Source of the DNA: an uncultured Tidjanibacter sp.
Lineage (GTDB): Bacteria > Bacteroidota > Bacteroidia > Bacteroidales > Rikenellaceae
Length of the DNA: 64,000 nucleotides
Direction: 5' to 3'
Assembly: GCA_947852905.1 (NCBI GenBank)
Contig: CANTVF010000008.1
Span: 1 to 64,000 of the forward strand
A program made the translations under genes and the position numbers. This document shows, piece after piece, positions 25,345 to 34,687 of this stretch. A model generated the notes under the pieces. That model worked only from the letters and a program-made list of their open reading frames with translations, had not been told where the DNA came from and did no database searches. Within the stretch, counting starts at the first letter, position 1, and the number at the start of each line of letters is the position of its first letter.

Positions 25345-26640
25345 CTACGCGAACAGGGCTTCCGTTCTCGCTATTATATCCTCTTCCGATGCGGTGAGGG
25401 GGAACACAATGGACGGCTTCATGTACCACATAGTCTTCCCCTGCTTATAGAGTTTCTCTCCGCCGCCAGTAATATTCAGCATTATTACGGCATTCTTTTC
25501 CACCTTACCTTTCGCGACAGCCTGTATCAGCGAATCCACAGCCACGGCCGCAGCATGATGAATATCGACGCCCTCCAGCTGTTCGAACAATTTGCCCGCC
25601 TTGCGCAAAGCGGAATTGGTGGATACGAACATCTCGCCTCCGGTATCGGTCAGCGCATCGAACAAACCTCCGGTAATACCGTAAGGCGGACGACGGTTCG
25701 ACAACACTTTTGCATCTATTATCCCGGCATCCCTACGGGCACGGTGATCTTCATACTCGAGCATATGGCGCGAGCCGGCTCTCCATGCATCGTACATTGG
25801 GACGAACGGCGCATTCTGCGACACCATGAGTTTCATCTTGTTGGTACCGAAACGACCGTCGGCCTGCAATCTCTGCATAACCTCCCATGCGGCTATGGCA
25901 CCCGTACCGCTGCCCACAGCCTGAAAATAATAATCAGGAATGCGGCCTATGCACTCCACAGCCGACAATACCGTAGTGGACATGCCGTCCCGACGGGCTA
26001 TGTTTTTGGCACCGCCCTCAGCGACGAAACGTTTTGACTTGAGAGCCACGTTGCTCAGATGAATGGCATCGAAATAGTCGCCGCCCTTCTGCACCGAAAT
26101 AAGTTTCACGCAGTCGCGCAACGGCTCTTCGAACCACATGGCATCGAGATTGTCCTCCGGAACGCAAAGCAACAACGGGATGTTGTTGTCGGAACAAACC
26201 CTTGCGAAAGCCCGCGCCGTATTTCCGGCCGAAGCTACGACGAGTATCCTTCCTTCGGATTCGTCGAAACGGCCGCATACGCTGTAAGCCTCCGTTTCCT
26301 TGAACGAACAGGTCGTCATGTTGGCCCCTATCGCAGGATAATATCCGCTGAAAGTTATGTAAAGGTTTTCCAGTCCGAGATGTTCCGCCAGTCCGCGGCT
26401 TTTATACGTTACCGGAGCCGAAGATCCTTTCAATATACGTCTCACGGGCAACCAGTCGCAATATTTGTACAACCCGTATTCGGCACCCCTGAAATTGATC
26501 TGTTTCGTTTCGTAATCTGTCCTTATGAGCGACGGAGTCTTGCACTGTCTGTCCTCCAGCACGAGACCGTCGTCGTCGAAACAGCGCCCCGTAGCCACGC
26601 AAGAAACCTTGTATTTAGTAGGTTTGAAACTATCCATCAA
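25345..26640 (-). CDS. Cysteate synthase
   Basis: This 431-residue PLP enzyme is a threonine-synthase paralogue of the cysteate synthase type: the N-terminal CVATGRCFDDDG segment, SFKETEA with the likely PLP lysine (about 117), VVASAGNTARAFA as phosphate-binding loop, and the C-terminal NITGGGEKLYK. It makes L-cysteate from O-phosphoserine and sulfite. In methanogens this feeds coenzyme M; no other coenzyme M gene is here, and in Bacteroidales the likely use is as the head group of sulfonolipids. It is followed upstream on the same strand by nspC (52-base gap), so the two may share a transcript. Confidence 0.88.
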   Translation of the reverse strand: MMDSFKPTKYKVSCVATGRCFDDDGLVLEDRQCKTPSLIRTDYETKQINFRGAEYGLYKYCDWLPVRRILKGSSAPVTYKSRGLAEHLGLENLYITFSGYYPAIGANMTTCSFKETEAYSVCGRFDESEGRILVVASAGNTARAFARVCSDNNIPLLLCVPEDNLDAMWFEEPLRDCVKLISVQKGGDYFDAIHLSNVALKSKRFVAEGGAKNIARRDGMSTTVLSAVECIGRIPDYYFQAVGSGTGAIAAWEVMQRLQADGRFGTNKMKLMVSQNAPFVPMYDAWRAGSRHMLEYEDHRARRDAGIIDAKVLSNRRPPYGITGGLFDALTDTGGEMFVSTNSALRKAGKLFEQLEGVDIHHAAAVAVDSLIQAVAKGKVEKNAVIMLNITGGGEKLYKQGKTMWYMKPSIVFPLTASEEDIIARTEALFA

Positions 26641-26692
26641 CTTTTCCCTATTATATTAATTGTAATTTTCGTTCGATATTCGCCTGCCGCCG

Positions 26693-27823
26693 TCACGACA
26701 TCCGATTGCGGAAATCCTCATAACCGAATCTGCGTATCACCTCCACACAGCCGTCTTCGCGGGCAATGGCTATCGAAGGATGCGATACGCCGTTGAACAT
26801 CGTGGTCTTCACCATAGTGTAGTGTATCATATCCTCGAACACTATCCTGTCTCCCACGCGCGGAGTACGGTCGAAAGCCCAGTCGCCCTTGTAATCGCCC
26901 GCGAGACAACAGTTGCCGCCCATACGCCAACGCTCCTCCCCTTCGACAGGCTCGTGCGCACCCACGATAGCGGGTTTATATGGCATCTCCAGAGTATCGG
27001 GCATGTGACACGCGAACGATACGTCGAGCATGGCGGTGTTGACGCCGCCGTTACGGACTATATCCTCGACGGTAGATACCAGCCAGCCGGTACGCCACGT
27101 AAACGCGCTGCCCGGTTCGAGTATCACGCGCAGATGCGGATACCTATCCCTGAAACCGCGCAGTATGGCTATCAGTTCGTTCTCGTCGTAATCCTCGGCC
27201 GTCATCAGATGTCCCCCGCCCATATTGACCCATTTCACCGATGCCAACAGATGTCCGAAACGACGTTCGAAAGCATCGAGCGTGCCGCGCAGATCGCCGG
27301 GACGCGACTCGCACAACGTATGGAAATGCAAGCCTTCTACACCTTCCGGAAGACTTTTCAGAGCCGTCGCCGGAATGCCGAGACGCGACGATGGCGAGGC
27401 AGGATTGTACAGTTCGGTCTCAACCGTAGAATATTCCGGATTCACGCGCAGTCCGCACGAAATGCCGGAAGCTATAGCGCGACTACCGAAACGCTCCCAC
27501 TGGGACAGGGAATTAAAAGTGATATGGTCGCTGCAACGCAATATTTCAGGAAATTCCGCATCGGTATATACGGGGGCGTAAGTATGCGCTTTGCTGCCGT
27601 ACTCTTCGAGTACGAGTCTCGCCTCGGCAAGCGAACTCGCTGTAGCCCCGTCGGAATGTTCGCTCAACAGGGGGAATATTTTCCACATGGCGCATGCCTT
27701 CAACGCCACTATGATCTCCACGCCAGCCTCCCGGCGGACTTTGTCTATCACCGCCAGATTGTTGCGCAGCAACCGTTCGTCCAGCACGAAACACGGCGAA
27801 GGTAATTTCTGAAAATCGATCAT
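26693..27823 (-). CDS. nspC: Carboxynorspermidine decarboxylase
   Basis: This 376-residue fold-III PLP decarboxylase removes the carboxyl group from carboxynorspermidine or carboxyspermidine, the last step of the alternative polyamine pathway. It shows the PLP lysine in VALKAC (about 42), the NspC-type HFHTLCE segment, GGGHLMT, EPGSAFTW and the late CLAGDYKGDW motif with the second-subunit catalytic Cys. Length fits the family. The partner dehydrogenase is encoded next on the same strand at 28234. Confidence 0.93.
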   Translation of the reverse strand: MIDFQKLPSPCFVLDERLLRNNLAVIDKVRREAGVEIIVALKACAMWKIFPLLSEHSDGATASSLAEARLVLEEYGSKAHTYAPVYTDAEFPEILRCSDHITFNSLSQWERFGSRAIASGISCGLRVNPEYSTVETELYNPASPSSRLGIPATALKSLPEGVEGLHFHTLCESRPGDLRGTLDAFERRFGHLLASVKWVNMGGGHLMTAEDYDENELIAILRGFRDRYPHLRVILEPGSAFTWRTGWLVSTVEDIVRNGGVNTAMLDVSFACHMPDTLEMPYKPAIVGAHEPVEGEERWRMGGNCCLAGDYKGDWAFDRTPRVGDRIVFEDMIHYTMVKTTMFNGVSHPSIAIAREDGCVEVIRRFGYEDFRNRMS

Positions 27824-28170
27824 CTGGAAAATCCGCTAAAAAACGCAATAAAAGTACCAAAATCATTTTTATCCGTATTCCGCCGAAAACGTTTTTTAGA
27901 GAAAATGAGTATTTATACTTACTACATCGTATCTCCCGTAACACCCGCAGACGCAATGCAAAACACATCGCCAGACGGTCGCACGCCCAACGTCATAGCT
28001 GCGGCAGGAATATGCCAAGCCTTGAAACGGTTTGCACTATCACAGCTCCACCGATCCGGCCACAGCTCCCAGCCGACAGGCTCAGCACGACCTAACAATC
28101 CGCTGACATAGACAACAGTTTCCCGCAAATACGATGCGCCCGACTGCACCGTACCGGAAAACGGCATAAT
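27824..28170. other. Intergenic region between nspC and the dehydrogenase gene
   Basis: About 350 bases, ending at the terminator of the dehydrogenase gene. No gene is seen; the AT-rich part next to nspC probably holds its promoter. Confidence 0.45.
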
Positions 28171-28212
28171 AAAAGCCTGTGGAGAAACTTTCCGAAAAGT
28201 TTCTCCACAGGC
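28171..28212 (-). terminator. Terminator of the carboxynorspermidine dehydrogenase gene
   Basis: A perfect 15-bp stem gcctgtggagaaact/agtttctccacaggc with an 8-base loop, followed on the minus strand by ttttattat. It separates the dehydrogenase from nspC. Confidence 0.92.
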
Positions 28213-28233
28213 ATAAATTGACATGCGACGGTA

Positions 28234-29424
28234 TCAGAGTTCCAGATCGACGTCGAACCTCTCGTGCCATTCGAGGCCGCGTTCGCCCAAAAGCGCGAGG
28301 AACGGATCCGGATCGAACTCCTCGACATTGAACACGCCGGGTTTCTTCCAAAGCCCGCGGACGAACATCTCGGCACCCAAAGCCGCCGGAACACCAGTAG
28401 TATAGCTGACGGCCTGCGTACCGGTCTCCTTGAACGCACGCTCGTGGTCGCAGTTGTTGTATATATAATACGTGCGCTCCTTGCCGTCCTTCAGACCGCG
28501 GATACGGCAACCTATCGAGGTATAGCCCGTATAGTTCTCGCCGAGCGACTTAGGATCGGGCAGTACGGCTTTGAGGAACTGTATCGGCACTATCTCCACG
28601 CCGTTGTACATAATCGGGTCTATACGCGCCATGCCGATATTCTGTATAACTCTCAGGTGAGTGAGGTACTCCTGTCCGAAAGTCATCCAGAAACGTGCGC
28701 GTTTGATCGTCGGATAGTGCTTGACGAGCGATTCGAGTTCTTCGTGATAGATGAGGTACGACTCCCTAGGCCCTATCTCCGGATAATTGAGAGGCTTGTG
28801 TATCTCGTGCGGAGCGGTCTCTACCCATTTGCCGTTCTCCCAGTATTTGCCCGGCTGCGTCACCTCGCGGATATTGATCTCCGGATTGAAATTCGTAGCG
28901 AACGCCATACCGTGATTGCCGGCGTTGCAATCCACTATATCGAGATACTGTATCTCATCGAAATAATGTTTGGCCGCATAAGCCGTGAATATGGAAGTCA
29001 CGCCGGGATCGAAACCGCAACCGAGAATGGCCGTCAGCCCCGCTTCGCGGAAACGGTCGTGATAAGCCCACTGCCACGAATATTCGTAATGCGCCTCATC
29101 TTTCGGCTCATAGTTGGCCGTGTCGAGATAGTTAACGCCGCATTCCAAACAGGCGTCCATAATAGTGAGATCCTGATAGGGCAAAGCCACGTTTATCACC
29201 AGATCGGGACGGAACGCACGCATCAGAGCCGTAAGCTCCTCCACCTTGTCGGCATCGACCTTGGCGGTCTTGATCCTGCCTCCGCCCACTGCGGCCGCTA
29301 TGTCGTCGGCCTTGCTCTTCGTCCGGCTCGCCAGCATTATCTCGTCAAATATCGGATTGGCGGCAACCTTGTGCGCCACTACGGTACCTACACCTCCCGC
29401 TCCGATTATCAATACTTTACTCAT
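28234..29424 (-). CDS. Carboxynorspermidine dehydrogenase (saccharopine-dehydrogenase family)
   Basis: This 396-residue protein has an N-terminal Rossmann NAD(P) motif (GAGGVGTVVAHK) and the family segments GVNYLDTANYEP, GCGFDPGVTSIFTAYA and YNNCDHERAF. It condenses aspartate semialdehyde with a diamine (diaminopropane or putrescine) to carboxynorspermidine or carboxyspermidine, the substrate of NspC encoded 400 bases away. The two genes share strand but are split by a strong terminator, so they are regulated separately. A TATATTTG box on the minus strand (29544-29551) may be its promoter, though the -33 element is poor. Confidence 0.9.
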   Translation of the reverse strand: MSKVLIIGAGGVGTVVAHKVAANPIFDEIMLASRTKSKADDIAAAVGGGRIKTAKVDADKVEELTALMRAFRPDLVINVALPYQDLTIMDACLECGVNYLDTANYEPKDEAHYEYSWQWAYHDRFREAGLTAILGCGFDPGVTSIFTAYAAKHYFDEIQYLDIVDCNAGNHGMAFATNFNPEINIREVTQPGKYWENGKWVETAPHEIHKPLNYPEIGPRESYLIYHEELESLVKHYPTIKRARFWMTFGQEYLTHLRVIQNIGMARIDPIMYNGVEIVPIQFLKAVLPDPKSLGENYTGYTSIGCRIRGLKDGKERTYYIYNNCDHERAFKETGTQAVSYTTGVPAALGAEMFVRGLWKKPGVFNVEEFDPDPFLALLGERGLEWHERFDVDLEL

Positions 29425-29691
29425 CTAAAGTTATTTTGAATTAAACAATTTCCCTTTCATGGCGGGCGCATCCGGCTTCAGCCAGACCGCCCATAACGGC
29501 ACGCGGCATCGCGGACATCGGTCCTATCCCGCACGCGCCGGAACAAATATAACACTTTTTCGTCAGACGCCGCCGACGCGCGCTGCTGTTTTACAGCCAA
29601 AAACCGTAACTTTACGCTCCCGCAACGTACTTCGCCACAAAACGCAACGGCAAAGTATACGAAGCGTCACGAACACCAGACCGTAAACATC

Positions 29692-30393
29692 ATGACGACA
29701 GAGAAAACGATACCAATGCCCGACGGACGTACCGTTCCGCAGACGGTGATTCTCGCCAACGGCGAATATCCCGCCGAAGGGCTGCAAGCCGCACTGCTGC
29801 ACAACGCTCAACGCGTAGTATGCTGCGACGGCGCCGCTAACGCCTTCATAGCCGACGGAGGCCGCCCGACGGCAACGGTCGGCGACGGCGACTCTATAGA
29901 CGCCGCGACGCTGGCATGCCCCGACACGGCGTTCGTGCGCAACCCCGATCAGGAGACAAACGACCTGACGAAAGTATTCGACTACTGTCTCTCGCAGGGC
30001 TGGAACGACATAATCATACTCGGCGCCACCGGACGCCGTGAAGATCATACGCTGGCCAACATCAGCCTGCTCGCCGACTACGCGCGCCGCGCCCGCGTAC
30101 AGATGGTTACGCCCACGGGAGTATTCGACGCCTTCGATTCGACACGCACGCTCGCCAGCGTTCCCGGCCAACAGGTATCCATCTTCACGATCATTCCGGG
30201 TACCGAAATATCCGTCGAAGGCCTCGTCTATATCCCGGCTCCGGGAGGCTTCCGGTCGTGGTGGTGCGGCAGCCTCAACGAAGCCTCCGCAGACCGTTTC
30301 ACGATACGCACCGACTCTCCGACCATAGTCTTCCGGGCGTTCGACGTCAAACATCCCGTCCAAACCGACCGAAAACCATGTACGAAAAAATAG
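29692..30393 (+). CDS. thiN: Thiamine pyrophosphokinase
   Basis: This 233-residue enzyme transfers pyrophosphate from ATP to thiamine. Family marks are CCDGAAN, VGDGDSI, the QETNDLTK motif with acidic catalytic residues, and GATGRREDHTLAN. The C-terminal beta domain (PGTEISVEGL, FRSWWCGSLNEA) binds thiamine. Its 3' end overlaps the start of mqnB by 16 bases, so the two are cotranscribed although their pathways are unrelated. The start at 29692 fits the family N-terminus. Confidence 0.92.
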   Translation: MTTEKTIPMPDGRTVPQTVILANGEYPAEGLQAALLHNAQRVVCCDGAANAFIADGGRPTATVGDGDSIDAATLACPDTAFVRNPDQETNDLTKVFDYCLSQGWNDIIILGATGRREDHTLANISLLADYARRARVQMVTPTGVFDAFDSTRTLASVPGQQVSIFTIIPGTEISVEGLVYIPAPGGFRSWWCGSLNEASADRFTIRTDSPTIVFRAFDVKHPVQTDRKPCTKK

Positions 30394-30989
30394 CCGTCTT
30401 GTTTCCTACGGCGCCCGAATCGGCGCCCTTCTCCGAACGCTATCCCGGCAAAGCCGACGTTTACATCTGCGGCGTAGGCCAATGCGAATGCGCAGCCGCC
30501 GCGGCACGTATATTCGCGGATCACCGTCCCGACGCCATGATACTCGCCGGAATAGCCGGCGCCTACCACTTCTCCGGCATGGGGCTTGCGGATGTGGTAG
30601 CCGTAAGACAGGAGAACTGCGCCGACCTCGGCACTCTGCGGAGCGGCGGATTCCTGCCGCTACCCTTCTCTTTCGGAGGCACCTCGGCCGCCAACTATTA
30701 CACGGATCCGCACGCCCTGTACGGCCGGATGCACAGCGTAACGTCCAATACCGTGGCCGTAGCCGGAACCAAATATCTTAACCGCTACTTCACAGACGCA
30801 GACATAGAGAACATGGAAGGCGCGGCCTTCTTCGCCGTCTGCCGGGCGCTCGGCAGACCGTTCGCCGAACTGCGCGCCATATCCAACATCGTCGGTGCGC
30901 CGCCGGCAGACTGGAATATTCCCGACGCCGCGTCCAACCTCGCCGATGCGCTGGCCGAAATGATAGACTGTCTGCGACTAAAAGCATAA
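30378..30989 (+). CDS. mqnB: Futalosine hydrolase
   Basis: This 203-residue nucleosidase of the MTAN fold cleaves futalosine to dehypoxanthine futalosine and hypoxanthine in the futalosine route to menaquinone. It shows VYICGVGQCECAAAAA, LAGIAGAY and the catalytic NMEGAAFFAVC segment, then SNIVG. The ATG at 30378 gives the expected N-terminus (YEKIAVLFPTAPE) and sits inside the end of thiN. mqnD follows after 21 bases, which fixes the pathway. Confidence 0.92.
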   Translation: MYEKIAVLFPTAPESAPFSERYPGKADVYICGVGQCECAAAAARIFADHRPDAMILAGIAGAYHFSGMGLADVVAVRQENCADLGTLRSGGFLPLPFSFGGTSAANYYTDPHALYGRMHSVTSNTVAVAGTKYLNRYFTDADIENMEGAAFFAVCRALGRPFAELRAISNIVGAPPADWNIPDAASNLADALAEMIDCLRLKA

Positions 30990-31010
30990 AACGACAAACG
31001 CTACACGACC

Positions 31011-31820
31011 ATGAAGATAAAACTGTCCATATCTCCCTGCCCGAACGACACGTTCATGTTCCACGCCATGCTTCACGGCTTGGTAGACACCGCCGGAATC
31101 GAATTCGACACGACATTCGCCGACATCGAAGAGCTGAACTCCGCGCTCGTCGCACCCGACGGGGGCGTACAGGTGAGCAAGGCGAGTTACGCCATATTGC
31201 CGCAAATCGCCGATCGGTACGAAGCCCTGCGCAGCGGCAGCGCACTGGGACGCGGCAACGGCCCCCTGCTGGTGGCCGGCGACGAACAGTCCACGCCGGA
31301 AGATTTCGACATGAGGGTAGCCGTTCCCGGCATGCACACCACGGCCAATCTGCTACTCGAACGCCTCTATCCCCACCTCTCCGACAAACGCGCCTATCTT
31401 TTCTCCGACATACCGGAAATAGTGGAAAAGGGCGAATGCGACGCAGGCGTTCTGATACACGAAGGTCGTTTCGTCTACCGTCGTTACGGACTGTACCTTC
31501 TGGCCGACCTCGGTCTGGAATGGGAGAAACGTACCGGTCTGCCGCTGCCGTTGGGGGTCATAGTCGCCGACCGCAATCTTCCTGCCGACATACGCGCACT
31601 CTTAGACGACACTCTGCGACGCAGCATAGAATACGCCGTCGCCCACCCTGACCAGTCGCTGCCGTTTATCCGCGAACACGCGCAGGAGATGGACGAAGAG
31701 GTAATCAGTAGCCACATATCGCTTTTCGTGAACGGCTATTCCACCGATATCGGCGAAGAAGGCACGACGGCCATCGAACGCCTGCTCGGAATGAAAGCCG
31801 AAGAGATCTTCAGAAGATAG
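31011..31820 (+). CDS. mqnD: 1,4-dihydroxy-6-naphthoate synthase
   Basis: This 269-residue enzyme acts on cyclic dehypoxanthine futalosine to give 1,4-dihydroxy-6-naphthoate. It has the family start (SISPCPNDTFMFHAMLHG), VSKASYAILPQI, the GRGNGPLLVA strand and LIHEGRFVYRRYGL. It forms an operon with thiN and mqnB. Its last 11 bases overlap, on the other strand, the run-out end of a prophage gene, so foreign DNA lies directly behind it. mqnA, mqnC and mqnE are not in the window. Confidence 0.94.
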   Translation: MKIKLSISPCPNDTFMFHAMLHGLVDTAGIEFDTTFADIEELNSALVAPDGGVQVSKASYAILPQIADRYEALRSGSALGRGNGPLLVAGDEQSTPEDFDMRVAVPGMHTTANLLLERLYPHLSDKRAYLFSDIPEIVEKGECDAGVLIHEGRFVYRRYGLYLLADLGLEWEKRTGLPLPLGVIVADRNLPADIRALLDDTLRRSIEYAVAHPDQSLPFIREHAQEMDEEVISSHISLFVNGYSTDIGEEGTTAIERLLGMKAEEIFRR

Positions 31821-32421
31821 CTGCCGACACGGCGACGGCATGCCGCCATACGGTAATGACGAAAACCGAAACGCACCCGAAAGAAACGCACGAAAACAAT
31901 CGCAACCTAATTTTACGAAACTTTGGATCGACGTTCTTTGCTATCCATTGGTTGACATGGCGCACGCAAATGTCATCTACAGCGCGGTTTACTTTTGGGT
32001 GATCGCCGACGATCTGACGCTGCGGAATGGTAAATTCCTGCGCTTTGGTCAATGCGAGAGACTTGTAGTATTCCGCGATAGCGTTTTTCGCGCCTGCTCT
32101 ATTGCCCGGCGACGGGGCGTACCGGTAATACATTGCCCAGAAGTATTTACGCATTCCGGGCGTTACCGGAATCCTTCCGCCGCGGTTGTGGATACTGAAA
32201 TAGGCGGCATCGGAGTAGAACATCAGCGCGGAACGCGTTTGCGAACACCGCAGCGAACGACGCAGGCGTCCCGAAACGATCAACAACGACCCGCGACCGC
32301 CCGGCATTCGTCTGGCCGGCCATGGCCGGTCGAAAAAGGCCTTGCGGGTAAAATTGCTGTCGAACTCGTCGAGTAACTCTACACGCAGGTCGGATAATAT
32401 ATTCTGCATTAAATCGTTCAT
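31810..32421 (-). CDS. Phage virion morphogenesis protein (Mu gpG-like), 3' end altered
   Basis: The protein from 32421 begins MNDLMQNILSDLRVEL and shows ARRMPGGRGSLLIVSGRLRRSLR, AAYFSIHNRGG and IPQRQIVGDHP, the run expected in Mu-like tail/head completion proteins. After about residue 165 the sequence turns into a hydrophobic stretch (RLRLFSCVSFGCVSVFVITV) unlike the family; there the frame reads from phage DNA into the host flank and ends inside mqnD. The gene is therefore probably truncated and inactive. With the head gene at 32713 it marks a prophage remnant. Confidence 0.7.
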   Translation of the reverse strand: MNDLMQNILSDLRVELLDEFDSNFTRKAFFDRPWPARRMPGGRGSLLIVSGRLRRSLRCSQTRSALMFYSDAAYFSIHNRGGRIPVTPGMRKYFWAMYYRYAPSPGNRAGAKNAIAEYYKSLALTKAQEFTIPQRQIVGDHPKVNRAVDDICVRHVNQWIAKNVDPKFRKIRLRLFSCVSFGCVSVFVITVWRHAVAVSAAIF

Positions 32422-32460
32422 ATAACCGTCGTAATAGCTTGTTATTAAAATTTTAATGTT

Positions 32461-32697
32461 ATGGAAACTATTTATGACCACAACCCCACTCGTGAAGAAT
32501 TGGAAGCCATAGGCTGTAGTAATAATTCTCCAGAATGGTTTCACAACCAAGCCGATGAAGAAACAGTATGGTTTAGTCTTGCATTATTGTTCCGGTATCG
32601 TCGTGATACCGAAAACGAGGCGCGTGCATGGAGCCATATTCCGGAAGCCCGCGACGAGTTCCTGCGTGGCTTCGACTATACATACGTCAAAGATTAA
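32461..32697 (+). CDS. Small hypothetical protein within the prophage remnant
   Basis: A 78-residue acidic protein (start METIYDHNPTREELEAIG, end FDYTYVKD) with no membrane segment. It runs opposite to the flanking phage genes and fits between them without overlap. An AT-rich leader precedes its ATG. The family is unknown to me; it may be a phage cargo gene. Confidence 0.55.
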   Translation: METIYDHNPTREELEAIGCSNNSPEWFHNQADEETVWFSLALLFRYRRDTENEARAWSHIPEARDEFLRGFDYTYVKD

Positions 32698-32712
32698 GAA
32701 CTTAGTCGTGCA

Positions 32713-33903
32713 TTAAACGATTGAGGGGTATTCCATAGGTTTTCCATTAGTTTTTTTTGCATCTTTTACACCTTTTTGTTTCAAATATTCTATTGTGGCA
32801 TTTCCGACCATTTCGTATGGTTCGTTGAGTAATGCAGGTTTCAAAGCCTCGACCGTTTCGGCCTCGTCAATGTGGTAGTGATCGAGTATTGCACGGAAGT
32901 TCGTCACATACCGCGCGTAACCGTATCCTTCTTTCAGAACGCTTTCGCGGTGCGTCGCTTTTCCTCCGAAGCGTTCTATAAACTGTGGATAGGTATGCCG
33001 GGCGACGAATTGGTTCACCGTTTCCATTTGTATAATGGTAATTTCCGCTGGCATCATATTCTTTACTAATCCTTTGGCTTTGGCATGTAATGTCTCATGC
33101 CAAAGGCTTTCCATAGCGTACTCTTGGTTGAATGTCAATGTCTGACCGTTTACGATTGCCTGAAACGCATCATGGACTTCGCGTGCGGGGTTGAACTGTT
33201 CGACACTTTGACCGCGCAGTAACCGGAATTTGTAGTTGTGGACTGTCAATACGTTTCCCGGCCGATTTATATAACGTCCGTTAGACATGAACGCACTATT
33301 GCTGTGCTTTATAACGACCTCCAGCAGGCCACCGTTATAGTCATCCGGAAATAACCGTGCATGTTCGGACATTATAGTTCCTATATTATCGTAGGTAATC
33401 CGTTTCCCGGATATAAGTTCTGCAATATTTAGCATCGGTCGTTCATCGGTCTGCACCATTTTTCCGACAACCTCCTTAACCTTCTCTGCCTCTTGTTTAG
33501 ACAGCTTGTAATACGGGTGCTTCGGTGGGAATAACTGTTTGTCTATTCCGGGATTGAAGCGGAAAATGCGTTGCTTCGGGCTGCCGGTAGCCTTGTCGCC
33601 GGCCTGCATAGCGACGACCGGATCCCACGCGAGGTACTTGTCTTTCAACACTTGTACGGCCGTACACCGGCAGTTCCACCCGTTAGGCGGATAGTACGAC
33701 TTCCAAAACGGATCGGTCGACGGAAGCGTTATGCCGTTCATCGCCCTGTGTTGCTCGCGTACCTTGTCGTCGGCCGCAGTACGGTATTGCAGATCGTAAC
33801 GGTCGGCGTTGCGTTCCACGTCCGCCCACCGTAGGTCACGGAATCTGCTGTTTGACGAAGAAATTAGTATCTGAAACTTACAAACTATATTTTCAATTTT
33901 CAG
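32713..33903 (-). pseudogene. 5'-truncated phage head morphogenesis protein (Mu gpF / SPP1 gp7 type) with HExxH C-terminal domain
   Basis: The frame is open from a stop at 33904 and has no ATG before the conserved part; a GTG at 33819 is the first plausible start. The N-terminal portion holds the end of a Mu-F-like domain (YDLQYRTAADDKVREQHRAMNG, PFWKSYYPPNGWNCRCT). About 200 residues later is SLWHETLHAKAKGL, a HExxH zincin-like motif, in a C-terminal domain not needed for head assembly. Such fused tips on phage head proteins are often toxin-like. The missing N-terminus makes it a likely relic, although the tip is intact. Confidence 0.65.
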
Positions 33904-34121
33904 TCATTCCCGCAACACATGGACAACCTGCGAAATAAGGCGCAACGGCAACAATATCTCCGACAGCCACCCATGCCGACGGTCCGCACTCTTTTTGAAT
34001 AAAACTCCCGCACGGCAGTAAAATAACCTCACCTCTTATCAGAAAGGCATTCCACATCCCGTCCGACACGATTAATATACCGCTGTAATGTTTTTATTGT
34101 AAGTTATTCGGCTATTATGAC
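33904..34121. other. Spacer between prophage remnant and rnpB
   Basis: About 220 bases without a gene; the last part holds the rnpB promoter. Confidence 0.4.
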
Positions 34122-34129
34122 TAATTTTG
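34097..34129 (+). promoter_or_regulatory. Promoter of rnpB
   Basis: TTG at 34097 and TAATTTTG at 34122 with 22 bases between. The RNA 5' end expected from the P1 helix (34136) lies 7 bases after the -7 box. Confidence 0.65.
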
Positions 34130-34135
34130 TCGCGA

Positions 34136-34523
34136 GGAGAGTCTGCCGCGACGTTCCGCCGCTACCCGCATCCGGTGCGGGGAGAGGAAAGTCCGGGCAA
34201 CGCAGAGCGCCGCACTACCTAACGGGTAGATGTCCGTGAGGGCGTAGTTCAAGGTAACAGAAAACGACCGCCGGCGTATTCGCCGGTAAGGGTGAAAAGG
34301 CGGGGTAAGAGCCCACCGTCCGTCGTGGCGACACGCGGAGCCGTACCACTTGCGGGTTGCAAGGCCATGTATACCGGCATTCAAGGGTTGCTCGCCCGCT
34401 GCCGGGGGGTAGGCCGCTATAGCCTTTCGGGAGACCGGAGGAACAGATAAATGGCGGAAACGTTCCGCGGCGCGAGCCGTGCGAACGCACAGAACCCGGC
34501 TTACAGACGCATGCGGACTCTCC
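34136..34523 (+). ncRNA. rnpB: RNase P RNA, class A
   Basis: The catalytic RNA of RNase P, which trims tRNA 5' ends. The conserved blocks are present: GAGGAAAGTCCGGGC near 34185, AGATAAATGG near 34445 and CAGAACCCGGCTTACAGA near 34490. The ends pair as P1 (GGAGAGT at 34136 with ACTCTCC at 34517-34523) and a T-tract follows at once. Open frames across this stretch are spurious. Confidence 0.95.
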
Positions 34524-34687
34524 TTTTTTATTCCGACGATCGACTCGTCATACGATATACGTATCCCGAGCAGTTACAGCTATAGAAGCGAGGCTAACCC
34601 GGAAACGCGGCCGCAATACTACGTGCCGCCATGCCGCCGATCCTCCGGGCTACAAACATGTCCGAGCCACGTAAAAAGACAGAAAAA

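Larger units (their letters stand above)
31920..33903. mobile_element. Mu-like prophage remnant
   Basis: About 2 kb between mqnD and rnpB holds two minus-strand phage structural genes (head morphogenesis, virion morphogenesis), both apparently truncated, and one small plus-strand frame. No integrase, transposase, terminase or tail gene remains. Base composition is lower in GC than the flanking mqn genes. Boundaries are estimates: the right one is where the head-gene frame is closed by a stop, the left one where the virion gene loses family likeness. Confidence 0.6.
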
